Shown here one piece after another: positions 1-13,135 of a stretch of DNA of 64,000 bases. The stretch is from Tamarix chinensis. Lineage: Eukaryota; Streptophyta; Magnoliopsida; Caryophyllales; Tamaricaceae. The position numbers and the translations under genes are program-made. The notes below the pieces were generated by a model that was given only the letters and a program-made list of their open reading frames with translations, had not been told where the DNA came from and did not search any database. Numbering within the stretch: position 1 is the stretch's first letter; the number at the start of each line of letters is the position of its first letter. The stretch covers positions 32,586,753 to 32,650,752 of the forward strand of contig CM060181.1 in the NCBI GenBank assembly GCA_030549775.1, written 5' to 3'.

Positions 1-2689
1 CTACTTAAGTGAAACCTTAATTTGATAGGTTAAGGTGAATATCTTTGGAGGTTGTATCATAATATTAATTATTTGGGTTTTTGTGCGGTGTTTTGGTCCT
101 TATAGTGTAAGATATACTTAAACTTGCTTGAACTCTGATTACACCTCTTTTATCTTAATGTTAATCAAGGGTTGAAATGGATTATCTTTTATTTGGGACA
201 TTTAATGCATATGAACTTTGGGCCTTCTCTGGCATTATGATTTTGGTCTTGGGCCTTTTATGAATTTTTTTTTTGTGTTGGGTCATTGGGCTTTGTGGAT
301 TTAGTATGGATTATAATAACTAGAGAAGGGTTGTGGTAATGTTTTTGAGAATTATTGTGGGATTCATACTTGTTTGTCTTGGGATATTTAAGATTAATAG
401 TTAAAATAAAAGACTGTTGAGGCAGGACTTGTGTTGTTTGGTTTAGTTATTTGAGTTAGGTTTTGTCTTAGTACCATTCAAGTGGTTTCCTCTTTGATGT
501 TCCCAAATGCATTATTTGAGGCTTAAAGAGATCATTTTCTATTCTTTAGACGTCTAAGACTTTAATGGGAATGCATTGTTAAGTGATCAAGTTTCGTATT
601 ATTGATTATTTGGTTACATGTTTGAGCAAGCTACTAGGACTAGTACTAGAAGTACTAGAATAGAATTTATGTTGATGGGTGCAGAACCCTAAAATTTAGT
701 ACTTATTTTTTTTGTAGTAAAACAAATATATAAAATATTAGGTATTACACCACAACCAACACAACGAGAGGTATAACTAATACCTAACCCATGTTGGTTG
801 CAAGGCTAAAATAAATTAGGCACAAATATTAGGTATGGTCAACACCTAATCGAGAATAGAGAAAAAACCAACATATACCAGAAAGAGTGGAAGGGAGAGA
901 CTTAAATACAATACACAAAGAGATTACAAAACTTGATTCCCTAAAAGGGAACAAAAAAATAGAAAAATTCCAACAAGAATGAGGACACTAGATAATCCTA
1001 GACAAATGTTCTGACCCACTTCAAGTTGTATCATAGTTAATAGAACCTACAAGGTCATGTTTGTCTATTGAATAGATAGAAGACCATAAAGCATAACCTA
1101 TTAGTATAAAGTAATCCCACTATAGAACACTAATTATACAATTATCATATGAAACACATAAAAGATATCACAATGAAATCATGGCATGAACATAACAAAG
1201 TATTCATGCGATAACATAATATAATTTTATATGATAGAAAATAAATATGTTCAAAACCACATACTCATCATACCATCTAATTTACTCAACTTAAAACCAT
1301 TATATAATCATATAAAAACCATATCCTAAACAATCTCACCATAACTCATAACCATAGGGTAGTGTACTAAGGCATCTACCAACCAAACACAACAACTAAT
1401 TCTAATTTAATTAAGGGAAGATAAGATAACCAAAAAAATGCATAAAGTATATCAATCATACCAACATACAAAACAACACAATACCCTCCAACTAACCCAC
1501 TAGGTTATTCCAAACAAAACCCTAAAGGTAATGCATTGAGGCGACAATAAACCATAATCCAAATATCATTGGTAGGGCACAAAGGTAACTAATATACCAC
1601 CAATACAAATCATACAAAGGTCATGAAAAAGTAAGTTTTCCTTTTTATTTACTTTACTTAAGGAGATATAAGAGACAATGTGGAGACATATAAAATACTC
1701 CTGTCATACTGGCACACATAGACATCATAGAACCCTCTTAACCATATAATTAATTAAGATATGTTTAAAGTACATTCATCATATAAAGTAAATTCATCAT
1801 ACTTGTAACTAAGGTAACACAATATCATTTTACTTTGAATATTAATATATTAGTAATGTGATATTAAATATCACATACTGTGTAATAATTTCCAATTTCA
1901 TTCTTAACCCTATATCTTTATTTTTAATTATTCAAGTCAACCCTAAGGACAATGATCTAAGACAAAGTTAAGAGTAATTACTAAGCTTAGCCTAAAAGTC
2001 AGCTAATGCCATGCTATATCCAACTATTCATATTTATACACATCTTAGTCAAAATTGGCTAAAAATCCCTCAAAAGGTTATTTACTTATTAAATTCCCAA
2101 TTTAACACCAAATGTTATTAGAATTGAATGAGGTTCATGGAATATATAAATATCATTAAAATAAACGCTTTAAAATTATATCGTAATTCTTGAAAATTTT
2201 CAAAATTGGAAAAACTACCATATTGCCCTTGAAATACAGTTAAGCCTATGGAATACATAAAACCTTAATCATCCATACTTAATATACCATATTTCACACA
2301 TTTATCATGCTTAACACAATATAACATACATGCAAGAAATTTATAGATTTTAAATAAAAAGACTAAAATATCCCTAGAACATGCAAAACTTTGATTACTC
2401 ATAGCTATACCCTAACATACTCAAATTTCCATACCTCATACATCAAACTTTAAGTAAAGCATGTGAGGAATCTAATGGTAAGCTTAAAAACACAGGAGAT
2501 TGTCTTATCAAGGGCAACAATTCCCTTATTGTGCCACCTTCAAAAAACATGCATAAATATTCTACAACATTCAATTCAATTCTTGCATATTATTATACAT
2601 ATATTACAAATACATAATTAAGTATGCTCTTACATAAGTCACATGGTCATATACTTAGAGAAAATATTAACAACATACCAAAATACATT
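1..2689. other. Unassigned AT-rich intergenic DNA
   Basis: No open frame of useful length, no recognised protein similarity and no clear repeat boundary is seen. The sequence is AT-rich and dense in stops on both strands. It may be old transposon debris, and the 5' part of the LINE that follows could begin here, but nothing in it can be assigned. Confidence 0.6.
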
Positions 2690-5120
2690 GGCTCAATGTA
2701 GGAGATACAAATCATAAGTTCCTTTTATCTCATTTTAAAGGGAATCAAAATAGAAATGCATTTTCACAACTTGAGTTAGAGGATGAGTGCACTACTACAG
2801 AGGCACCACTAATTAAAGATAGTTTCACTAAATTTTATATTAAGCTCTTGGGTTGCCTAGGTTATGCTACTAGAATCATAGATCTAGTGGTATTGTCATA
2901 AGGATTAGTTCTTAAGGAGTTACATAAAAAAACTTCTCCTAACCTTCATTACTTCTTCTAAAGTGAAACATGCAATTTTTTTCCATAAGATATAATAAGG
3001 AACTAGGGTTGGATGGATTCTTAGCTTTGTTTATAAAAAAAAATTATGTGTGTTATTAGAGAGGAGATTGTGAATACTACCAAGGACTTATTTACTACTA
3101 TTGTTCTTTTGAGTTAAATTAACATTAACTCCTTAACTCTTATCCCAAAAATAGATAATGCCACCAACGTGGGTGAATACCATCCCATTACATGTTTTGG
3201 GGTACTCTACAACATTATTTTGAAGATACTTACCTCTAGATTATTGAGCATAATGTCTCCCATTATTGATGTAGCTTAGTCAGGCTATCGAGAGATGATA
3301 TTTTGGTAACAACATCCCTTTTACAATTGCATTGGTATGTAAATATTCTAAGAAACATTGCAAAAGGTAAATGATGAAGCTTGATATCTAGAAATAATAT
3401 GAGTTAGTTTGCTAGGTATTCTTACTGTAAGTTCTTCATGCATATGGCTTCCCATACAAGGTGGTGAAATTTATCTTGGCCTATATGACTACTGTATCAT
3501 TTTCCCTCTTATTAGGTAGTGATCTAAGCCCTCCTTTTGAAGGGTAACATGGTCTTTAGTAGGGTGATCTATTATCACCTTACTTTTTTATCCTTCTAGA
3601 CGATTACTTAACTCGTATGCTGAAGTGCTTATGGATGGATCCTAAATTTAGAGGCCACCCTAAATGAAAATAATGAAAGGTTGTTGACTTGGCATTTGTG
3701 GATGACATGTTGTTTTATAGGAGTAATTTTCAATTAGCTTGTAAACTTATTGGGGTTGTGGAATTATTTTTACATAGATCAAGGCTAGTTATTCATCCTC
3801 AAAAAGGTTTTATTTACTTTGGTAGTTTGGAGAAGAGGGTAAATAATTAGATCATCCAAAGCTTCCATTTCAAGGAGGGTATATTTCCATTCACTTAACT
3901 AGAATTGCCTTTATCTTCAGCTAGGCTTATAGTATGTCAAATGCAAGGGCTAGTTCATAAAGTTGCAAAGAAACTTATTTGTTGGCATATCAATCTTCTA
4001 TCTTATTCTATTAGAAACTTTCTTATTGTCATAATGTTTTTATATGGATCAAGGATGGCTATTCATCCTTGAAAATGTTTTATTTACTTTGGTAGTTTGG
4101 AGAATAGGGTAAAGAATTGAATCCTCTAAAGCCTCCATTTTAAGGAGGATAAATTTCCGTTCACTTACCTATGAGTGCGTTTGTCTTTGAATAAGCTCAT
4201 AGTAGGTCAAATACAAGGGCTAGTTCATAAATTTGCAAATAAAAATTGCTTGTTGGCATACCAATTTTCTATCTTATTCTAATAGATTGTAACTATTAAA
4301 ATATATGATTTTAGCATGCAAATGCATTGAAGCCAAGTGTTTATCATTCCTCATAAGTTTTTGCAACAACTTTAGAGCATATGTACAAATTTCATCTAGA
4401 CTAGTTAGATTGGCATGTCTAGGAAATCTCTAATATCATGTAGAGGGGTTTTCTCTCCTATGAAGGAAGGGAGTTTAGGCCTCATTGATCTCCAAACATG
4501 GAATAGAGTTGTAATGGGAAATACCTTATGGAATATATACAAGAAGAAATAATCCTTATGAGTGCAATGTGTGCATGATATCTACTTAAACTCTTTGGAC
4601 ATATAGAGATTCTTGGCTACTCACTTATGCTCTTGGCAAACTCAAAAAATTTTAAAGAAGGGAGCTTTTTTGCTTTCCCTTTTGAAAACACTCAACAAAT
4701 GAAGTGATATAGTGATAGTGATGGTAACTACACCATCCACTGAGTTTTTGATATGGTGAGACATAAAGGTGTAATGGTTTGGTGGTACCTAATAGTGTGG
4801 TTCTCCTTGGTATCCCCTAAGTGCCAATTTTTGACATGGGTCTATTAGATGAAACTCATTATGCTTTATGCTCTAAAGGGATGGATGAGAATCTGATATC
4901 ATTTTTTTAAGTGCTCTCTGATCTTGGAAGTACGGAAAAGGATTCGAGTTGTGTTTCATTAGTGAGATGCTAATGGGAAAAGGGAGGATGAATTGAGAAC
5001 ATTGGCCAAGACCATAAGGCAGTCTTAGGAGAAAAAGGTGCTGCTACGAGCATGTTTTGTCACTATGGTAGGTTTTGTATGGTATGAGAGGAATTCAAGA
5101 GCATTCCAAAGTGTTTCTTT
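2690..5120 (+). pseudogene. Decayed LINE (non-LTR retrotransposon) ORF2, reverse transcriptase to C-terminal zinc-binding region
   Basis: Broken translations in order match plant L1-type ORF2 protein. Near 2700 there is a WLxxGDxNxKF-like stretch before the RT. Near 3145-3260 is a version of the 'IPKxDNAxxVxxYHPIxCxxxxYKIixKILtxRL' block. Near 3370 is MMKLDI-stop-K, the degenerate MxKxDxxKAYD motif. Near 3690 is VVDLAFVDDMLFY, the family's catalytic F(A/V)DD core. Near 4470-4560 is the GLxDLxxWNRV/LWNIYKKK region, and near 5070 VGFVWYERNSRAF, the WxERNxRxF end. Stops and frameshifts lie throughout, so no protein is made. The reverse transcriptase would have driven target-primed reverse transcription. 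It contains an internal 270 bp duplication. The 5' end and any poly(A) tail are not located. Confidence 0.8.
3764..4285 (+). repeat. Internal 270-bp tandem duplication in the LINE
   Basis: The block starting at 3764 is repeated at 4034. Both carry the shared stretches ATTCATCCT, TTTTATTTACTTTGGTAG, GGGCTAGTTCATAAA and ATCTTATTCTA in the same order at an offset of 270-271 bp. The copies have diverged by several percent, so the duplication is not recent. It covers the RT region just after the FVDD motif. Confidence 0.85.
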
Positions 5121-6240
5121 TTAATGTAATAATATCTTTAAGGATATTCATTTTGTATTGTATATGTCTTTCTCCCAAGGGATTCAAGAGATACTCTAGT
5201 TGGCCGGAATTTTTAACTAGTTTGGTGTTGCATTAATTTGGGTGTATAAAATTGCTTTTTTTGCAAGTTTATGCATATAAAATTCATACTTAGCCAAAAA
5301 AAACATAACAATGCATGGGGAACACATATTTTTAATAGGATTAAAAGGAAAAATAACTACACTCAAGCATAAAATCAAAGACCCTAAACATGCTATCACA
5401 TGAATGTTACACATTTAGTATGAACATATGGACTACCTCTTTCCAAGCACAAAAAGAAACAAAGAACTGCCAAAAGAACCTTCAATGATCAAAACTTAAC
5501 TAGATAACACAATTATTACAACACATAAATAAATAAATAAATAAATAATGTCAAAGGGTAGAAGATGGCCTAACCTTTAAAAAATTAAGGCATAAGAGGA
5601 GTAGACAAAACAATTTAACTAAAAGTATAACATTCCTTATCTAAAAAAAGGATAGATAGTATAAAATGTAGAAGTTAAAACAAGATAACAAGGAGGGAGA
5701 GAAGAGGATGGATCTTGGCTAGGATCAACAAAGCTCAAGAATACTTAGTAAAATTAACCGAATCAAAGATAGAAGTGGGAGAAACCAAGAGAAGAAAGGA
5801 AAAGAAAGGATACAATAAAATAAGGAAAAGAAAATGGGTATAAATAAGGGAAAGATTGACCAAAAATTTATAACTAAGAGAAGAGAAGAGGTAGCTTGTT
5901 GTGCACTTAAATGACAGAGTACAAGATGGTTGACTATGTAAGATGGTAGAGTGTGTTTAGGCTTAATGAAGTTTTGAAAACCAAACAACCAACCAAGGGA
6001 TGGTGGAGGTGATGGTATATAGGTCCAAGGTCAGGGGAGGTTAGGTTAAAGTATGGGAAAAGCAAATGAAGAAGGTTGGGTGGAAGAAAAATCAAAGGGA
6101 CACAACTAGCATAAGTATAAAAGGAATAAAATCAATAATAGGGTCAATAAGGTACAAAAATTATGAAATAAATAATAATTTGATAAAATATGAGAAAAAT
6201 AAAATTTACATGGCCCAGGAAGTAGTTTTTGCAATTTTAA
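5121..6240. other. Unassigned AT-rich DNA
   Basis: No gene recognised. It holds a short AAAT microsatellite (about 5525-5548) and an A/G-rich stretch (5690-5830) that could be part of an old LTR in minus orientation, but no boundaries were found. Confidence 0.5.
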
Positions 6241-6773
6241 ATTAATTTGCGATGACAATATTAGGGATGACACCATTAGGCAAAATATTGGGTTGAGAGG
6301 TCTAGTTGGTAGACCGCTAGTAAAAAAAATCTATTTCTAATTATCATTGAATTCTATTGGTCTAATAACTAATTACTTAATATTATTACACATATTAATA
6401 ATATAATTAACATAAAATATCCATAATCAGTATAAGAAAAAGTTAAATTTGTGGCGACAATATTAGGGATGACACCTTATCGTAGCTATAATTTACTATT
6501 AGCAACAACAAGTAGTTGCTAAAAGTAATTTTGAAGACCTAAAATTGAGAGGAAAGACTACATTTTTAATTTTATATTAGTAACGACAATGTGATCTCTA
6601 ATTCATTTGCCAAAAAATCCTCCCCCCCCCAATTTTTTTGAAGATGTAATATTTTGTAAAAAAAAATAGCAACAAAAAAATTGTTGCTCCTATTAATGGT
6701 AAAAAATTTAACTGAAACTTTGGAGCAGAAATTTTATTTCTATCAACGATGCACTATTACAGATGACATGACA
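6241..6773. repeat. CACTA-type subterminal repeat region (putative 5' end of the host CACTA element)
   Basis: A motif ACAATATTAGGGATGACACC occurs twice (about 6255 and 6459), and short hairpin-prone GCAAC...GTTGC blocks follow (TAGCAACAACAAGTAGTTGCTA at 6494-6515 region; GCAACAAAAAAATTGTTGCT near 6669). Clusters of such small inverted motifs are typical of En/Spm subterminal regions, where the element's DNA-binding protein acts. A CACTA terminus itself was not found. It is assigned to the CACTA whose transposase lies downstream because sequence resumes after solo LTR D, which is inference. Confidence 0.45.
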
Positions 6774-7445
6774 TGTAATACCCCAAAAATTTGCTTAGCA
6801 TAATCCTACGTCATTAGCACCCTAATTTGATTCTAATATTAATAAATCCTATATTAGCCTTAACATATCCTTAATTTCGAAACTTAACCGATTCCAAAAC
6901 TTTAACTTTGATAAATCGTAATTCATAAACCAAAATCAAAACCCTCTAAAATTTCCACAAATCCTAATTACCTTTGACTAATCTAAAATCACCCTAAACT
7001 AATCTCCCAACCCTTCTCTTTTTTCCTTCTCTTTTTCCTTTTCTTTTCTTTCTCTCTTTCTTCTCCTCCTCCTACCAACCTCAAGCTGCAACCTTTGATT
7101 TGGTTGCAACTTGCACTTGTAACTTGCACCATCACCCATCACCTTTCTGCACCCTCATCCATCACCCATCACCTTTCTCCTTCTTCTTCACTTCCTTCTC
7201 CCATCTCTCCAGACCTGCACACTCCTATGCGCACCACCCTATCTCCCTGCATCCTTCTTATCCTTTTCATCTTTACACAACACCTCCATCAACCATCACC
7301 ACCCTCACCTTGTAGCTATTACCCTACCCTAGCCATCCTCTACAACCATCACCGTCATCATCAACTTGTACCTACACCGTTACCATCATCCCCATTGCAC
7401 ACCCCCTATTCTTTTTCTTCTTCCTAGACTCCCACCACATACACA

Positions 7446-7480
7446 CATGTATGTATGTATGTATGTATGTATGTATGTAT

Positions 7481-7532
<52 letters not shown>

Positions 7533-7533
7533 C
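7446..7533. repeat. (ATGT)n-(CA)n compound microsatellite
   Basis: About eight ATGT/GTAT units run into two long CA tracts separated by a single ATAC interruption. It lies in the pyrimidine-rich part of LTR D. Open frames across it (VCVCVC, HTHTHT) are products of the repeat. Confidence 0.97.
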
Positions 7534-7829
7534 CCATACACTCCTTCTTTTTCATTGTTTGGCCTCCAATCTATCCTTTTTGGGTTAAAAATCAATTTCC
7601 CTGGCTCCCCGACCTTATTCTATTCTTCCTTCTCCTTCCTCCTTTTTCTTTGTTTTTGGCATTCACACCACCATTTCCACCACCATGCACCACCTCACCC
7701 ACCACTTGCCGCCCTTTCATTGGTGGACCGACCACTAAGGTCACCCCAACCTTCCCCCTCGCCTGTCGGCTATCGCAGCTGACTATCGCCTCTTTTCCCT
7801 TCTTCTTCCCCCCATTTGTTGTAATGTTG

Positions 7830-8090
7830 CAGAGTACACAGCCTCTGCACCACCTGCTGCACGATTGTGCAACACTAGAAATCTCCTACTGCATAGTCGT
7901 GTAAGTTTTGCACTTTCTGGCCATGCGTCTTTTTTCTCTTTACTTGTTGTGCATTGGTGATGCACAACCATGTAAGTTTTGCACCGCTTGGTTGTGTGTC
8001 ATAATTCCTCTTGGTCTGGTGTTGTACACCCCTACAACTTTTACACTGTCTGGCCGTGTAATTTGTTTTTGGCCATGCACCCTTATTTTC
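7830..8090 (+). repeat. Degenerate ~75-bp tandem repeats in LTR D
   Basis: The phrases CGTGTAAGTTTTGCAC and TCTGGCC(G/A)TG recur three times in degenerate form (about 7898, 7970, 8040) with TGCAC-rich linkers. This lies between the pyrimidine-rich segment and the putative splice donor. Confidence 0.6.
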
Positions 8091-8344
8091 ACCCCCAAAC
8101 CTTGTCCAAATACCACCAAAATTTAACCATAGTTCTACCACACATTCCTATACACATCCACACATCTCAAGCTCCCATTTCACTACGTTTTTATCTATTT
8201 TGACCCTCTTTACCTTGATTTCTCCTTCAATTTAACTCTTTGAGCCTAACCGCAACTTTTTTTATATTTTTTGTAGGTGGTATTCCAGTAGCTTTGGAGA
8301 GGGAAGTCTAGAATTTGCATGCTTAGAATCCGATTTCCTAGTTG

Positions 8345-8346
8345 GT
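8345..8346 (+). promoter_or_regulatory. Putative splice donor of the LTR D leader intron
   Basis: The context TTG|GTAAGG aligns with AG|GTAAGG at the same relative place in LTRs A, B, C and E. The predicted acceptor is at 19136. After removing the nested insert the intron would be about 1.98 kb. Confidence 0.45.
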
Positions 8347-8499
8347 AAGGAAACTATTCGATGTTTAGGATTTTTGATGTTATTTTCTTGTATGGCAATA
8401 TGTGCCTTTCATGATAGTGTTGATATATGATGTAACATATGTTGATATTGATATTTTGTGATGATACGAATGTTATATTGAAGGAAAGTAAGAATTGTT

Positions 8500-8905
8500 A
8501 AGAGATACCTTTATGTTATGATTTGTTGTCATAATGTCATATTTGTGGAATTATATCTTATGGTATGAAATAAGGGCTTAACGATGTTATGTTATTGAAA
8601 GAAAGTAAGAATGGGTAAGAGGTACCATTATTATTTGTTGAGGGTATGAAATATGGGTTGAATGATGATAATGTCATATTTGTGGAAATATATCTTATGG
8701 TATGAAGTATGGGTTGAATAATGAAAATGCCATATTTTTGAAAATATATCTTATGGAATGAAATAATGGAATGAAATATGGGTTGAATGATGATAATGTT
8801 AAATTTGTGGAAATATATCTTATGGTATGAAATATGGATTGAATGATGATAATGTCATATTTGTGGGAATATATCTTATGGTATGAAATATGGGTTGAAA
8901 TTTTT
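8500..8905 (+). repeat. ~60-bp minisatellite in LTR D
   Basis: Four to five degenerate units share GATAATGTCATATTTGTGG, ATATATCTTATGG and ATGAAATATGGGTTGAA in order. Spacing varies because of small deletions. It is absent from the sister LTRs, so it expanded in this lineage. Confidence 0.8.
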
Positions 8906-10194
8906 TTGATAAATGGATTTAAGGATTCTCATGAGGTATGATGATAAATGGGGGACTTGAAAAAATAATATGTGTGGAAGGTATAAGATTTTATAAAATA
9001 AGGGTTTTTGTTTGTGCTTAAAGGTTAACTTGGTCATTATGGATAATAAGGAAATTTTGGTAATTTATGTGTTAGGAAGATTAAAAGATGATAATAATAG
9101 TATGAGGAATTCTTGGAAGTATTAATGTTATTTGGATTCCTTAAATGATTTAATAGATAATTTGGGGCAAATCATCCTATAATGATAATATCAATATCCC
9201 ATGTATAAGATCTAGAGGTTTTACAGATTTCTAAACATGTTGTTAATATTTGACCTTATGAGGTTATCTATTGAAATTAGTAATCATGAAAATTTCATGG
9301 GAAGTGTTATGACAATTCTATGGAATTTAGGTCTCGGATATTTCTGTGATTATTATATCAGAACGAGATTATTAAAGTAAACTTATGAGAATTAGGTTGT
9401 GCTTTTTGGGCATGATACTAATGATCAGATTTGGGAGATGATATAATATATGTTGTGTAGAACAATCAACATGGGATAATGATTACTAAAGGGAGTGTAA
9501 TTAGATTTTGAAAGGACTTAAGGACTTGGACCTATGCTATATGTATATCTATTTTGACCGTGTCCTCGTCTGAGAATCAATCTTGAATAAGATACTAATC
9601 ACTTAAAGTGAAAGAGCGTGTGAATAAGGCTAGGGTGATCTATTTTTCTATATCTATATATATATGTATCCCGTTCCACTAGGGAGAATTGTAATACCCC
9701 AAAATTTACAACTGAAAATTTAGGTTTAATGAAAAGGTTTAGCTAAAGCGAAATAACAAAATGTAAATTATGGAGATATTACCACCACACTTAGTACCAT
9801 ACGAGTTCGCTTCTACCATTCCAATACCAAGTGCTAAGGTTGATTGGGATAGACATCAAATACGATTCGATAATTAAAATGAGCATTCATAAAAAAAATG
9901 AGTTGTTAACCATATAGAAAATCAGAGTGCGGTAACTAAAAGAGGTACAACCCAAAAGTATGGTTTTAAAGTTCCAAACGACAGAAGACATCATACAACA
10001 GAATAAAACTAAATATAACAATACAAGAAGGAAAAATGGAAGAAAGAATCTGGTCATGTCACTCTCGACCCCCAAGCTAGGTCCAGGCTCAACTCTCAGC
10101 CCCGCCCGATGCCTCGTAAGTGTCGTAGGCATCAAAGATAGAATCACCGACCTGGACCAAGTCAAAAGAGCCTTCTAGTCACGGGAATGAGTAG

Positions 10195-10230
10195 CACCCA
10201 TGAAATGGGTGGTCAGTACGCTATGTATTG
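10195..10230 (-). promoter_or_regulatory. Paired hairpin module, LTR A
   Basis: Plus-strand CACCCATGAAATGGGTG (10195-10211) and CAGTACGCTATGTATTG (10214-10230) are two small inverted repeats with short loops. The second is imperfect here: two G-T positions replace G-C seen in LTR B. The module lies just upstream of the putative acceptor. Confidence 0.6.
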
Positions 10231-10399
10231 AGCAAGGTAACCGTGCACTAAGCCCAACACATAAGAGCACATAATACAATCACAACAATATGATAGCATA
10301 CAATCTCTCAAGTAAATAAAGGCCAACAACGGTCTTGATAAACTAATTATTTAATCTCTGAATAGTACTCATTTCGCACCATACTTTATATTGATCCAC

Positions 10400-10765
10400 A
10401 CGAGTCCGGGAACCCCACTATTATAGCTGGTGGATCGGTCACTTACAGGGCAAAATGCACCTGGCTACTATTATATGCCAATGGATTGGTCTCAAGGGAA
10501 AAACACTCCTAGCCACTATTATGCTGGTGGATTAGTCTAGCCCCGACTCTCATGGTGTTCCACTGTAAGTACTTAGTATCTTTTACTTCTCTTATCAAAT
10601 TTAGGGTTTGGTTTATTGAGCTCGGGATCCCCCACTATTATAGTCGGTGGATCGGTCACTTATAGGGTAGAATGCACCTAATCACTATTATATGCCGGTG
10701 GATTTGTCTCTAGGGCACCCCGGCACCTGTCCACTATTATCCCGGTGGATTAGTCTGGGCCCAGC
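10400..10765 (-). repeat. CCACTATTATAG-type repeat cluster, LTR A
   Basis: The core CCACTATTATA(G/T)...GGTGGAT(C/T)GGTC occurs about six times in two groups separated by a CTTAGTATCTTTTACTTCTC spacer, with GGGCA(A/G)AATGCACCT between units. The same two-group arrangement is found in LTRs B and C. Confidence 0.9.
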
Positions 10766-11557
10766 TCAATAATATTCCACTTTACATGATTAGTGTTTTA
10801 CTATATCTTATTCAAAAAATTTAACCCTAGACATGCATGGCTAACTATATCTACACTTATCCTCCCAAGAGGGCCCGTCCCATATCTTGAGACTTCTACA
10901 CCTCCTAACTCGCCCTGACATCCTTCCCTTATTCCACTTACTCACACCGGGAGCCCAACTCCTAAGTGTGTGGGTCATGGACCACTACCTTATACCCCAA
11001 ATTCCACTCACCGCCTTACCCTAGGGTTTCCTCCAAAAACCCTAAATTGTCCTACTATTTCATTTTAATTAAGTCCCCCCTTTATTCACCACTCATTAGG
11101 TCATTCTTACCTACGTTACCCAACTTATTTCTCCTTGGTTATCTTACTTTCCCATTTTTCTTTTTCATGCTTCCATCCCACATCACCACATTAAATATTC
11201 TAGCATGCATGTCCTAAAGGGCCACATCACCACGTCATAACTTACAACATATCCATATTAACACATACCATGAGAAAGCACATGAACATACCTCCGTTCC
11301 AAGCTATGCTACACATAAAACGGTTAAGATAATAGCACAAGGTACACGACATATAATTATACAGGACATCCAAGGCATGTAAGATACATAGTACACATGA
11401 GCCCTTAGCTACACCCTTACCTAAAACATCGCTGGGCTTGGAGCACGCTCCTACACCTCCTTAGGGTTTTGGCTTGATTCACCTATAAGAGGGAAATACT
11501 ATGGGTTAATCTTCCTCTTGCCAAATTTACCATCATTTCCTATCTTACCCCTATTAT

Positions 11558-13112
11558 TGATAGATGAGATTTATATGTTATTTTGCTAAGTAAAAATGTC
11601 ATTTATTCCTCATTACTTTTATAACATGTAATCTTTTCTCGAGTTTTTCTCTTTTGGATAGATTTTGCAGGAAAAGATAAAAATGAAGAAATTCAAAGGA
11701 AAAATCGATGGAAAGAGAAAAGGCAACAAAGAACACATCAATAGATATGGAATCAATGGAAGAAAAGACTGGAAATGAAGAATATATATCAAAGGGAAGA
11801 TTGTGTTGAAATTTCATGAAGAAATAATGAAGGAACAAGAAACACGGCCCCCCCCGTGTTTCCTAAACACGGCCCGTGTTTTTCTATCAGCACACAAATT
11901 TCAGCACTTAAAATTCAGCATTTGGCCGAGAGTTCAAGGAAAAACACGGGGGTCTCGTGTTTCCTAAACACGGACCGTGTTTTTCTCAAATTCTGTAACC
12001 GTTCGCGCAACGTTTCCCCGATATATTTCTAAAGTTTGAACATTCGAAAGGTGGTTCGGGGGAGTTCGAGAATGGGATTTTCTCTTTCTCTCTATACTCT
12101 CTAGATACCACATGTAATTTGTAATTCCAATTCTTTTTCTCTCCATTGTATTCAATTGAACAATCAACAATCTGCAATTCAATTAGATAAGTTCTTCTCC
12201 ATTCCTCTTTTAATTGCAAGTTTTGATTTTTGATTGAATGCAATTCAATTCTCTTTGCTGCATTATTATTTTTCTTGTGTTTAGTGTTTCATTGTTAATT
12301 TATTTATAAGCATTGATGTTAATTATAGATTATTGCATTTAATTGTGTGTTACTACAATTATGTAGATAATATAAGGTAGGAGGATTTGATGATGGAATT
12401 AGGGTTTTGGATTTTGAATTCATGATTCTAGATGGAATTTAATTGAATTGATGGACGGAATTGAATGATCTCGCATCATAGATTAAGAATTTAAACTAAT
12501 TAGACTGATCACCTATCTAGTTTAGATCTTAATCTATGCTAGGATAACGGAATTAACACGTAATTGTTAATTAATGTTTCTAGAGTAGCAAAAGATTAAT
12601 TATTAATCTTGTCCATTAATTCGTTCGATTGCATGATCCGAGCTTGTGTGATTATGGTCGTAGTTGACTGCTTTCCATTCGTAATGCTGCCATTAATTGA
12701 ATCTAGTGTTCTTAACCTAGGTTATTAATTGGTTAGGTGATAAATTGAGAGCTTATTCAATTTATTAAAATTGAGAGAAAGCAAAGAGATGAATTATTAT
12801 GAGTTTCTACAAGTCAACGTTAAATCATTTAGAATCTTTCGTTTCTCCATGATTATTTGATATCCTAATTCCATAATCAATGCCTTCCTGTCCTTATTAG
12901 TTAATTAGTGAGTACAATGTTTTATTATTTATCCATAGTTTAGATATTGATGATAGAATTATATGTTATTGCATAACCGGGGTTTTAACATCGATTACAG
13001 AATTATTGATTATATTCCATTCCTTGTGGGTTCGACTCCTTCTTGCCATATACTACGTATTTGAAAATTAGGATTTATTTATTAAATTTGTTGTGCATAC
13101 GACAGTGCATCA
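11558..13112 (+). repeat. 5' LTR of the young element
   Basis: 1555 bp, TG...CA. It differs from the 3' LTR by three substitutions and one extra C in the run near 11850. Small open frames on the minus strand inside it are duplicated in the other LTR and have no recognised similarity. Confidence 0.97.
11841..11984. repeat. Pair of palindromic CACGG/CCGTG modules in the LTR
   Basis: Two ~43-bp copies (11841-11883 and 11941-11984) each hold two palindromes around ACACGG...CCGTGT, joined by TTTCCTAA. One is the near-perfect AAACACGGCCCGTGTTT. The 3' LTR repeats them at 14950-14991 and 15049-15091. They could be dimeric protein-binding sites or RNA hairpins. Confidence 0.8.
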
Positions 13113-13117
13113 AATTT

Positions 13118-13135
13118 TGGCGCCGTTGCCGGGGA
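13118..13135 (+). other. Primer-binding site (tRNA-Asp type)
   Basis: TGGCGCCGTTGCCGGGGA lies five bases after the 5' LTR. It is complementary to the 3' end of plant tRNA-Asp, allowing minus-strand cDNA priming. Confidence 0.93.

Larger units (their letters stand above)
10152..11420 (-). other. Putative leader intron of LTR A
   Basis: On the minus strand the donor reads TTTTAG|GTAAGG and the acceptor GGTCCAG|GTCGG, 1269 nt apart. A CTCAT branch-point-like motif has its A at 10188, 36 nt before the intron end. Equivalent sites are found in the four sister LTRs. No transcript data support it. Confidence 0.45.

Noticed and set aside
7386..7595. VCVCVC / HTHTHT frames
   Set aside because: Products of the CA/GTAT microsatellite.
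11599..12243. Minus-strand small frames repeated at 14708-15351
   Set aside because: They are in the two LTRs of the young element, antisense to it, and are duplicated only because the LTR is. No similarity recognised.
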